Positions 1 to 7,346 of a DNA stretch of 55,329 bases are shown piece by piece. The stretch covers positions 1 through 55,329 of the forward strand of contig JBKQUM010000107.1 of the NCBI GenBank assembly GCA_052140165.1, read 5' to 3'. The position numbers and the translations under genes were made by a program. How positions within the stretch are numbered: the stretch's first letter is position 1; the number at the start of each line of letters is the position of its first letter. A model generated the notes under the pieces. It was not told the DNA's origin, did not search any database, and saw only the letters and a program-made list of their open reading frames with translations. Source of the stretch: Bog-473 sp052140165. Lineage in GTDB: Bacteria > Actinomycetota > Acidimicrobiia > Acidimicrobiales > RAAP-2.

Positions 1-78
1 GCCGTCGTGCTGGCCCGCCGGCCGCCGACGATCCACGCCGACCAGGAGGAAAACACGGAGAGCGAGTTGCCGGCATGA
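1..78 (+). CDS. nuoJ: NADH-quinone oxidoreductase subunit J, 3' end only
   Basis: The first 78 bases read without interruption in frame 1 as 25 codons and a TGA stop. The peptide opens AVVLARR and ends in a short acidic, hydrophilic tail. That fits the cytoplasmic end of NuoJ, the membrane subunit of complex I encoded just before nuoK. Its stop shares the ATGA of the nuoK start (75-78), so the two are probably translationally coupled. The call rests mainly on position in the nuo operon because the conserved membrane part lies outside the window. Confidence 0.72.
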   Translation, partial: AVVLARRPPTIHADQEENTESELPA

Positions 79-380
79 GCCTCGCGGGATCCTGGTACCT
101 CGGCCTGGCCGCCATCGTCTTCACCATCGGCGCCATCGGCCTGATGGTGCGGCGCAACGTGCTGATCATGTTCATGTGCATCGAGCTGATGCTCAACGCG
201 GCCAACCTGACCTTCGTCACCTTCGCCCGCATGCTCCACGACATCGGCGGCCAGGCTGTCGTGTTCTTCGTGCTCGTGGTCGCCGCAGCCGAGGTCGTCG
301 TCGGCCTCGGCATCGTGGTCACCAACTTCCGCCGCCGGGCCACCACCGTGGCGGACGACCTGGACTCGCTGAAGGGCTGA
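75..380 (+). CDS. nuoK: NADH-quinone oxidoreductase subunit K
   Basis: A 101-residue protein of the usual NuoK size with three predicted membrane helices. NuoK is a small antiporter-like subunit in the membrane arm of respiratory complex I. The two membrane glutamates known to matter for proton coupling are visible: E37 in the context MCIELMLN and E73 in VAAAEVVVG. The start is the ATG inside an ATGA overlap with nuoJ. The stop is followed three bases later by the nuoL GTG, so the genes form one operon. Confidence 0.95.
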   Translation: MSLAGSWYLGLAAIVFTIGAIGLMVRRNVLIMFMCIELMLNAANLTFVTFARMLHDIGGQAVVFFVLVVAAAEVVVGLGIVVTNFRRRATTVADDLDSLKG

Positions 381-383
381 CCG

Positions 384-2300
384 GTGGTCAACGTCGCGTA
401 CCTCATGCTGCTGCTGCCTCTCGCGGGCTTCCTCTTCCTGGTCGCCTTCGGCCGGCGCATCGGCGACCCGGTGGCCGGGTGGGTCGGGACGGTCGCGGTG
501 GGCGGCGCATTCGTCGTGGCCTGCATCGTCCTGGCCGGCCTCATCCACCTGCCGGGCGACCACCGGGTCGTGGTCCACAACTACTTCACCTGGTTCAGTT
601 CGGGCGGGCTGTCGGTGCCCGTCGGCACCCTGGTGGACCCGCTGTCCATGACGATGTGCATGTTCGTCACCGGTGTCAGCGCGCTCATCCACCTGTACTC
701 CATCGGGTACATGAAGGGCGACCGGGACTACTCGAAGTTCTTCATCTACCTGAACCTGTTCGTGTTCTCCATGCTCCTCCTGGTGCTGGGGGACAATCTG
801 CTCCTCACCTTCGTGGGCTGGGAGGGCGTGGGCGTCTGCTCCTACTGGCTGGTGGCCTTCTGGTTCCAGCGTGAGTCCGCGGCCTCGGCGGGCAAGAAGG
901 CCTTCATCTACAACCGCATCGGTGACGCCGGGTTCCTGCTCGCCATCTTCCTGATCTTCGAGAAGACGGGCACCCTGCAGTACGAGAGCGGGCCGGGCGG
1001 CGGCATCTTCGGGCAGCTGTCGCACCTGGGCGGCGGCACGGCCACCGCGGCGGTGCTGCTCCTCTTCCTGGCCGTCACCGGGAAGTCGGCCCAGATCCCG
1101 CTGTTCAACTGGCTGCCCGACGCCATGGAGGGCCCCACACCGGTGTCGGCCCTCATTCACGCCGCCACCATGGTCACGGCAGGGGTGTACCTCCTGTGCC
1201 GGATGAACCCGCTGCTGCACCTGACCACTCCGGGCATGGAGGTGATCGCGTCCATCGGCGCCGTGACAGCCTTCGTGGCGGCCACCATCGCGTGCGCGCA
1301 GCAGGACATCAAGAAGGTGCTGGCCTTCTCGACCGTGTCCCAGATCGGCTACATGGTGCTGGCCGTCGGCACTGGCGCCTACATCGCGGCCATCTTCCTC
1401 ATGGTCATGCACGCCTTCTTCAAGGGGCTGCTCTTCCTCGGAGCGGGCTCGGTCATCCACGGGCTCGAGGACGAACAGGACCTCAAGCGCATGGGCGCGC
1501 TGCGCCGCTACATGAGGTGGACGACCGTCACGTTCACCATCGGCTTCCTCGCCATCGCCGGCATCCCGCCGCTCTCGGGGTTCTGGGCCAAGGGCGACGT
1601 GCTCGACAACGTCTTCGCCCACTACAAGGTGCTCTGGGTCATCGGTCTGGTGACGGCCGTCCTCACCGCCTACTACATGAGCCGGCTGGAGGTCCTCGCC
1701 TTCGGAGGCGAGCCCCGCTTCGACAAGCCGGGCCCGCACGGGGAGCCGGCGCTGCACGCGCCGCACGAGCCGGCCTGGGTCATGCGCCTGCCCCTCGTGG
1801 TGCTGGCCTTCTTCGCCTTCTTCGGCGGCGTGCTCGACCTGCCCTGGGTGCACACCCACAACCTCGAGAGCTGGCTGACCCCCGTGTTCAGCGGCACGCT
1901 CTACAACGACAACGTCAGCGCGACGTCCGAATGGGCCCTTGCCCTCACCGACATTGCGGCGGCCCTGATCGGCGTGATCGTGGCCGTCTGGCTGTGGCGC
2001 GGCGCCGAGGTCGACAAGCCGGCGCTGGAGCCGGCCTTCCTCCAGCGCGTCTGGTACTGGGACGACTTCTACGACACGATCATCGGGCGGCCGAGCCAGC
2101 GGCTCGCCACCTTCTTCGCCTGGGTGGTCGACGCCCGCGTCATCGACGGCGCCGTCAACGGCAGCGCCCACCTGGCCAAGGCCACGGGCACGGCGGCGCG
2201 CAAGCTGCAGACGGGCTACGCCCGCAACTACGCGCTGGGGATCGCCATCGGGATGGCGCTGATCGTCGCCTTCATGCTGAGCCGGACGTGGTGGGGCTGA
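384..2300 (+). CDS. nuoL: NADH-quinone oxidoreductase subunit L
   Basis: A 638-residue protein, the usual length of NuoL, the distal antiporter-like proton-pumping subunit of complex I. It is very hydrophobic, with well over ten membrane helices. The key glutamate is at about residue 147 (FVGWEGVGVCSYW) and the key lysine at about 234 (GKSAQIPLFNWLPDAMEGP). The C-terminal stretch, with WYWDDFYD and a last hydrophobic segment, matches the long lateral helix and final helix of the family. It starts with GTG three bases after nuoK. Its stop overlaps the nuoM ATG by one base (TGATG). Confidence 0.96.
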   Translation: MVNVAYLMLLLPLAGFLFLVAFGRRIGDPVAGWVGTVAVGGAFVVACIVLAGLIHLPGDHRVVVHNYFTWFSSGGLSVPVGTLVDPLSMTMCMFVTGVSALIHLYSIGYMKGDRDYSKFFIYLNLFVFSMLLLVLGDNLLLTFVGWEGVGVCSYWLVAFWFQRESAASAGKKAFIYNRIGDAGFLLAIFLIFEKTGTLQYESGPGGGIFGQLSHLGGGTATAAVLLLFLAVTGKSAQIPLFNWLPDAMEGPTPVSALIHAATMVTAGVYLLCRMNPLLHLTTPGMEVIASIGAVTAFVAATIACAQQDIKKVLAFSTVSQIGYMVLAVGTGAYIAAIFLMVMHAFFKGLLFLGAGSVIHGLEDEQDLKRMGALRRYMRWTTVTFTIGFLAIAGIPPLSGFWAKGDVLDNVFAHYKVLWVIGLVTAVLTAYYMSRLEVLAFGGEPRFDKPGPHGEPALHAPHEPAWVMRLPLVVLAFFAFFGGVLDLPWVHTHNLESWLTPVFSGTLYNDNVSATSEWALALTDIAAALIGVIVAVWLWRGAEVDKPALEPAFLQRVWYWDDFYDTIIGRPSQRLATFFAWVVDARVIDGAVNGSAHLAKATGTAARKLQTGYARNYALGIAIGMALIVAFMLSRTWWG

Positions 2301-3841
2301 TGCACACCGTCCCCTTCCTGACCCTGCTCATCCTGCTGCCCGCGGCGGGCGCGCTGGCGCTCGGCCTGCTCGGCCTCTACAAGGACCCCCACCGCGACGC
2401 GGTGTACGCCCTGGCCCTCATCGTGTCCCTGGTGACCGGGGTCATCGCCGTCGCGGCCATGGTGGCCATGAAGGTGCACGACGGGGGGTTCCAGCTCGTC
2501 TCGAACCACGACTACACCGGTGACAGCCTGGGGGTGCACTGGTACCTCGGCGTCGACGGCATCTCCATCTTCCTGGTGCTGCTCACCGCGCTGCTGTTCC
2601 CGCTCACCATCATCCTCGGGCGCAACCGGGAGAACACCAGGGCCTACTTCGCCTGGATCCTCCTCCTCGAGGCCGCCGTGATGGGGAGCTTCCTCTCCCT
2701 CGACCTCATCGTCTTCTTCTTCATGTTCGAGCTGACGCTCGTGCCCGCCTACTTCATCATCGCGGGGTGGGGCCACCAGCGGCGGGCCTACGCGGCGATC
2801 AAGTTCTTCCTCTACACGTTCCTCGGCTCGGCCTTCCTGCTGGTCGGGATCCTGGCCCTGGCCTTCATCCACCAGTCGCAGTACCACTACCTGACGTTCT
2901 CGCTCGGGCCGCTCATGCAGACCCACCTGTCGTCGACGACGGGGATCCTGCTCTTCCTGGCCTTCACGGCGGCCTTCGCGGTCAAGGCGCCCCTCTTCCC
3001 GCTGCACACGTGGTCCCCCGACGCCTACACGGAGGCGCCCGAGGAGGGCTCGGTCCTGCTCTCGGGAGTCCTGGCCAAGCTGGGCACCTACGGGATCATC
3101 CGCTTCGACCTGAGCCTGTTCCCCCAGGCGACGCGGACGCTCGCGCCATGGCTCCTCACCCTGGCCGTCATCGGCATCATCTACGGGGCCATCGTCGCCT
3201 GCGCCCAGCGCGACATGAAGCGGCTCGTGACCTACTCGTCCCTGGCGCAGATCGGCTTCATCGCGCTCGGGGCCATCGCACTGAGCACGCAGGGCCTCGC
3301 CGGTGGCGTGCTCCTCATGGTCAACCACGGCCTCATCGTCGGGACGCTGTTCATCCTCATCGGCTTCATCTACCAGCGGCGGGGCACCTGGCAGGCGGGC
3401 GAGCTGCGCGGGCTGCAGAAGGCGGCACCCGTCCTGGCCGGCGTGTTCACCGTGGCCATGATGGCCTCCATCGGGGTCCCCGGCCTGAACGGCTTCGTGA
3501 GCGAGTTCCTCGTCCTCTCGGGCACCTTCATCACCCACCGCTGGTGGGCCGTGGTCGCCGTGCTCGGGGTGATCGTGGCCGCCATCTACCTGCTCTGGGC
3601 CTACCAGCAGGTCTTCCACGGCGCGCCGCGGGAGGCCGACGAGAAGACGCGTGACCTGGCCCTACTGGAGAAGCTCGTGGTGGCGCCGCTCATCATTCTC
3701 ATCGTCTTCCTGGGCGTCTACCCCAAGCCGGTGCTCGACCGCATCAACCCCTCGGTGAACCAGCTCATCGCGCACGTCGAGTCCAGCACCGGCCACTACC
3801 AACCCTCGGTGGCCGTCAAGGGCGTGGAGGGAGTGAAGTGA
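2300..3841 (+). CDS. nuoM: NADH-quinone oxidoreductase subunit M
   Basis: A 513-residue antiporter-like subunit of complex I. The coupling glutamate is at about E144 (FFMFELTLVPAYF) and the lysine at about K229 (AVKAPLFPLHTWSPDAY). The conserved ACAQRDMKRLVTYSS segment follows. The frame stays open far upstream into nuoL, but homology begins at MHTVPFLTLL. The ATG at 2300 overlaps the nuoL stop by one base, which fixes the start. The end overlaps the nuoN GTG by four bases (GTGA), again suggesting coupling. Confidence 0.96.
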   Translation: MHTVPFLTLLILLPAAGALALGLLGLYKDPHRDAVYALALIVSLVTGVIAVAAMVAMKVHDGGFQLVSNHDYTGDSLGVHWYLGVDGISIFLVLLTALLFPLTIILGRNRENTRAYFAWILLLEAAVMGSFLSLDLIVFFFMFELTLVPAYFIIAGWGHQRRAYAAIKFFLYTFLGSAFLLVGILALAFIHQSQYHYLTFSLGPLMQTHLSSTTGILLFLAFTAAFAVKAPLFPLHTWSPDAYTEAPEEGSVLLSGVLAKLGTYGIIRFDLSLFPQATRTLAPWLLTLAVIGIIYGAIVACAQRDMKRLVTYSSLAQIGFIALGAIALSTQGLAGGVLLMVNHGLIVGTLFILIGFIYQRRGTWQAGELRGLQKAAPVLAGVFTVAMMASIGVPGLNGFVSEFLVLSGTFITHRWWAVVAVLGVIVAAIYLLWAYQQVFHGAPREADEKTRDLALLEKLVVAPLIILIVFLGVYPKPVLDRINPSVNQLIAHVESSTGHYQPSVAVKGVEGVK

Positions 3842-5559
3842 TCGCGCCGCTCCTCGCAGCGAGCCACGCCGCGTCGAACACCATCGCGATGCCCCCGATC
3901 CGGTGGCTCTCCATCCTCCCGCCCATCATCATGATCGGCGGGGCCGTCGTCCTGCTCGGCGTGGCCTCGCTCGTGCGCAAGCCCCTACGGGTGCGCGTGA
4001 GCACCATTGCGACCGTGATCATCTCCGGCGGCGCCCTGGGCGTGGCGCTGTGGCAGTGGTCCGACGTGCAGGAGCACGGGCCGCACACCTACGTGGCTCA
4101 GGCGGTCGTGATGGACGGCTTCAGCGTCCTAGTCACCATGCTGGTCGCCATCGCCATGCTGCTCAGCGCGCTGGTGGCCGACGGCTACCTGCGCCGGGAG
4201 GGAGTACACGGCGCGGAGTTCCACGTGCTGGCCATGGTCTCCGCCTCGGGCGCCATGTTGATGGGGATGGCGAACGACCTCATCATTGTCTTCCTGGGCC
4301 TCGAGATCCTCTCCATCGCGCTGTACGTGCTGACCGCCTTCAACTACCGCCGGGCGGCGTCGGGAGAGGCCGCGCTCAAGTACTTCATCCTGGGCGGCTT
4401 CTCCTCGGCAATCTTCGTCTACGGCATTGCACTGACCTATGGGGCGACCGGCTCGACGAACCTGACCCAGATCTCCGACTTCCTGTCGAAGAACGTGGTG
4501 CTGAGCAACGGCCTGCTGCTGGCCGGGCTCTCGCTGATGCTGGTGGGCTTCGCCTTCAAGGTGGCGGCGGTGCCGTTCCATATGTGGACGCCCGACGTGT
4601 ACCAAGGGGCGCCGTCGCCCGTGACCGGCTTCATGGCCGCCGTGGCGAAGGCGGGCGCGTTCGCCGCCATGCTCCGGGTGCTCTTCTCGTCCTTCGGCGT
4701 GGTTTCCACGGACTGGCGGCCGATCGTCTACGGATTGGCCGTGCTCTCCCTGGTCCTCGGCGCCTTCGTGGCGCTGCGCCAACGCGACGTCAAGCGGATG
4801 CTCGCCTACTCTTCCATCAACCACGCGGGCTTCATCCTCCTGGGCGTCGTGGCCGACACGGCACGGGGAGCCAGCGCGTCGCTCTACTACCTCTTCGCCT
4901 ACATGTTCATGGTCATCGGCACCTTCGCCATCGTGACCGTGCTCGGCCGGGCGGGCGACGGTGATCACGACCTGGCCCGCTACCGCGGGCTGGCGGGCCG
5001 CCAGCCGGTGCTGGCCCTGGCCCTGGCGGTGCTGCTGTTGGCCCAGGCGGGTGCGCCGTTCACCACGGGCCTGTGGGCCAAGTTGCAAGTGGTCTTCGCC
5101 GTCGTCGACGTGGGCGACGTGCCGCTCGGCGTCATCGCCATGGTCACGGCGGTCGTGGCGGCCTACTTCTACCTGCGGGTCGCCGTGCTGATGTACTCCG
5201 GCGGCGGGCTCGGGGAGCCCGAGGGGGGGACGGCAGGCTCGGCCCAGCCGGCGGCCGAGGGTGGCATGGTCGGGGGCGGCCTGATCCAGGCCGCCACGGA
5301 CGGCGACGGCTCCGGCGGCGGGCTCGAGTGGGCGACACCGGCGGCGGCGACGGGCGCGGTGACCACCCTCAACGATCAGATCCTGCTGGCCGACGAGGAG
5401 GGCGGGGACGAGACGCAGACTCCCGAAGCGGTGCCGGTACCGGCGCTCACCGGGCTGGCCATCGCGCTGTGCACGGGGGTGACCGTCCTCTTCGGCGTCT
5501 GGCCGCAGCCGCTCATCGACTTCGCCAACCACGCCACATTGCTGTTCCTGCCCAAGTAG
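3838..5559 (+). CDS. nuoN: NADH-quinone oxidoreductase subunit N with a hydrophilic insertion
   Basis: A 573-residue NuoN, the third antiporter-like proton-pumping subunit and normally the last gene of the operon. The expected glutamate (about E156, LGLEILSIALYV) and lysine (about K241, FKVAAVPFHMWTPDVYQG) are present. The protein is longer than usual because a Gly/Ala-rich, acidic segment (residues about 455-531) sits just before the last membrane helix. The reading frame through it is intact. It starts with GTG in a GTGA overlap with nuoM. The next gene faces it only four bases away, so no room remains for a classical terminator. Confidence 0.95.
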   Translation: MIAPLLAASHAASNTIAMPPIRWLSILPPIIMIGGAVVLLGVASLVRKPLRVRVSTIATVIISGGALGVALWQWSDVQEHGPHTYVAQAVVMDGFSVLVTMLVAIAMLLSALVADGYLRREGVHGAEFHVLAMVSASGAMLMGMANDLIIVFLGLEILSIALYVLTAFNYRRAASGEAALKYFILGGFSSAIFVYGIALTYGATGSTNLTQISDFLSKNVVLSNGLLLAGLSLMLVGFAFKVAAVPFHMWTPDVYQGAPSPVTGFMAAVAKAGAFAAMLRVLFSSFGVVSTDWRPIVYGLAVLSLVLGAFVALRQRDVKRMLAYSSINHAGFILLGVVADTARGASASLYYLFAYMFMVIGTFAIVTVLGRAGDGDHDLARYRGLAGRQPVLALALAVLLLAQAGAPFTTGLWAKLQVVFAVVDVGDVPLGVIAMVTAVVAAYFYLRVAVLMYSGGGLGEPEGGTAGSAQPAAEGGMVGGGLIQAATDGDGSGGGLEWATPAAATGAVTTLNDQILLADEEGGDETQTPEAVPVPALTGLAIALCTGVTVLFGVWPQPLIDFANHATLLFLPK

Positions 5560-5563
5560 GCAG

Positions 5564-6937
5564 CTACTCCGGCACGCCCTCCACCTTGCCCCGACGGATG
5601 GCGGCGACGAGCTGCGCATGGTCCCGCTCGTTCTGGCGCGCGTAGCGGCGGGCGAACTTCCTCATGGCCCGGGTGAACTCGTCACCCTTTCCGATGTAGG
5701 CGTCGATGGCCACCGGGTCGCCGGAGCGGGCGTGCGCCCCCGCCAGCGCGGTGCCGCACGCGGTCGCGAATGGGACGAGCACCGGGGCGATCAGGTCGGT
5801 GGTCGGGATGATCTTCATGTCGCGGTACTGGCGGACATAGAAGTCGCGGCCGGCCAGCGAGCCCCAACCGACGAAGATGTCGGTCGCGCTCTGCACCATC
5901 CGCTTGCCGGCAATGACGCGCGCGCCATGGTTGTCGTGCTTGCTCGGGTACGTGCGTTGCTCGTAGACCGATGGCCCGGCCTGCTTGAGCTGTAGGAAGA
6001 GCGGGTCGGCACCCGAGCGGCCCGTGAGGAGCACGAGGTACACGACCATGCCGACGCTGCCGACCCCCACCACCTGGCGGACCACGTCCACCGGCGTGAA
6101 GCGGTCGAACAGCGTCCGGCGGTCCTCCTGGAGCGTGAGCCTGTATCCGCCGAGCAGGTGATCGACGATGTCCTGCTGCTCCCCATCGTCGATCGTGACG
6201 CGCAGCGGCGGCTCTGCGGTGATGCGCGGGCGCCCGCGCGCCATCGTGGTCAGCTTGGCGAACGCCCCGCGGCTGGTCCGCTTCTCCCTGCCCTTCTCGA
6301 CGTGTACCTTGACCTGGCCCCGATCGGCCGGCTCGAAGTAGTTCATGAACCGCTCAACCTGCATGCTGGCGTACCAGATGTCGATCTCGGGCATGGTGGC
6401 GAAGGTCTGCATCCGGGAGCGGTAGGCGTCGACGGCTGCCGTCACTGCCGCGTCGGCCTTCGCCGGCTTCACCGAGTTCTCCTCCGCTGCGACGACCAGG
6501 CTGGCCGCCAGGCGCGCCACGTCCCACTCGAAGGGCCCGGGCAGCGTCTCGTCGAAGTCGCGCAGGTCGAAGTTGAGCTGGCGTTCCGGCGTGGCCCACA
6601 AACCGAAGTTCAGGACGTGGGCGTCCCCGCAGAGCTGGACTTCGAGCCGACTGTGCGGTCGCGAGGCCAGGTCCGCCGCCATGACCGCGGCGGCCCCCCG
6701 GTAGTAGTTCCAGGGTGAGAGCGCCATGCGCTGGTGCCGCAGCGGCACCAGCTCGGGGAGCCGGATCTCGTTCTGCGCCATGATCGTCTCCACGGCGTCG
6801 TGCCCGCGGTCACGCTCGTCCCAATCCCCGATGCCGGCCCGGGGCGCCAGGACCCGGGACTGCCGGCCCGCCTCCCGGCGCTCTGCTGCGGTGGCCGCCA
6901 GGTCGTGCCTCGCTGCGACGGGTGTGGCTTGACTCAC
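5564..6937 (-). CDS. DUF2252 family protein
   Basis: A 457-residue soluble protein of the DUF2252 family, which is distantly related to protein-kinase-like phosphotransferases but has no established reaction. The hallmark LCGDAHVLNFG lies at residues 102-112, followed by a second conserved segment, NFDLRDFDETLPGPFEWD, near 122-139. The start is GTG at 6937, with GGGAGGA about seven bases upstream. It converges on nuoN with four bases between stops. It appears to be a single-gene unit transcribed from the long spacer at 6938-7340. Confidence 0.85.
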   Translation of the reverse strand: MSQATPVAARHDLAATAAERREAGRQSRVLAPRAGIGDWDERDRGHDAVETIMAQNEIRLPELVPLRHQRMALSPWNYYRGAAAVMAADLASRPHSRLEVQLCGDAHVLNFGLWATPERQLNFDLRDFDETLPGPFEWDVARLAASLVVAAEENSVKPAKADAAVTAAVDAYRSRMQTFATMPEIDIWYASMQVERFMNYFEPADRGQVKVHVEKGREKRTSRGAFAKLTTMARGRPRITAEPPLRVTIDDGEQQDIVDHLLGGYRLTLQEDRRTLFDRFTPVDVVRQVVGVGSVGMVVYLVLLTGRSGADPLFLQLKQAGPSVYEQRTYPSKHDNHGARVIAGKRMVQSATDIFVGWGSLAGRDFYVRQYRDMKIIPTTDLIAPVLVPFATACGTALAGAHARSGDPVAIDAYIGKGDEFTRAMRKFARRYARQNERDHAQLVAAIRRGKVEGVPE

Positions 6938-7346
6938 GGTCGATCCTCCCTGGTCCGGACCCTAAACCCTATATTCGAGCGGGGGCGCCAGGGCCGGCGA
7001 ATGTGGTCCACGGGTGGACCATGGGACCGGCGTCTCCAGCCGAAGTGCGGCATTGCACCACGGCCATGACGCCGTCCCCTGTCGACGGGCGCCGCGTCGA
7101 CGCTGCGCTGAAGCCGTCACGACCGCCTCGTCGTGCTCGACCGCGAGGAACGGGTCGTGGAGATGCCGCGAGGCCCTCGCTGTGGTCCTCGATGACGTCC
7201 CATGCGCTCAGTGACGACCGTGATGCCGACGCGATTGCACGATTAATTCTGTGTGACCCGAGAGCGTTACGCCACGATGACCTCTGTCCCGCGTCTCCCT
7301 ACCTGGTTAAAACCGAGACACCGGTTATCGAAAGAAGGGGATGGAC
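6938..7346. promoter_or_regulatory. About 400-base spacer between divergent genes
   Basis: No convincing gene lies here. The stretch separates the minus-strand DUF2252 gene from the plus-strand phosphoesterase and should carry both promoters. Next to DUF2252 is an AT-rich segment (ccctatattcg, about 6967-6977). A perfect 7-base inverted repeat, TGGTCCA-CGGG-TGGACCA, lies at 7004-7021. The last 100 bases are less GC-rich than the rest of the window and end in AAAGAAGGGG (7331-7340), a ribosome binding site for the phosphoesterase. I could not place -35 and -10 boxes with confidence. Confidence 0.4.

Noticed and set aside
1196..2299. Long open frame upstream of nuoM in the same frame
   Set aside because: It overlaps nuoL in another frame, is Arg/Pro/Ala/His-rich without family features, and the nuoM homology starts at ATG 2300.
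2228..3619. 463-codon minus-strand open frame opposite nuoM
   Set aside because: A high-GC antisense shadow: mostly Glu/Gly/Asp/His with no domain, fully covered by nuoM.
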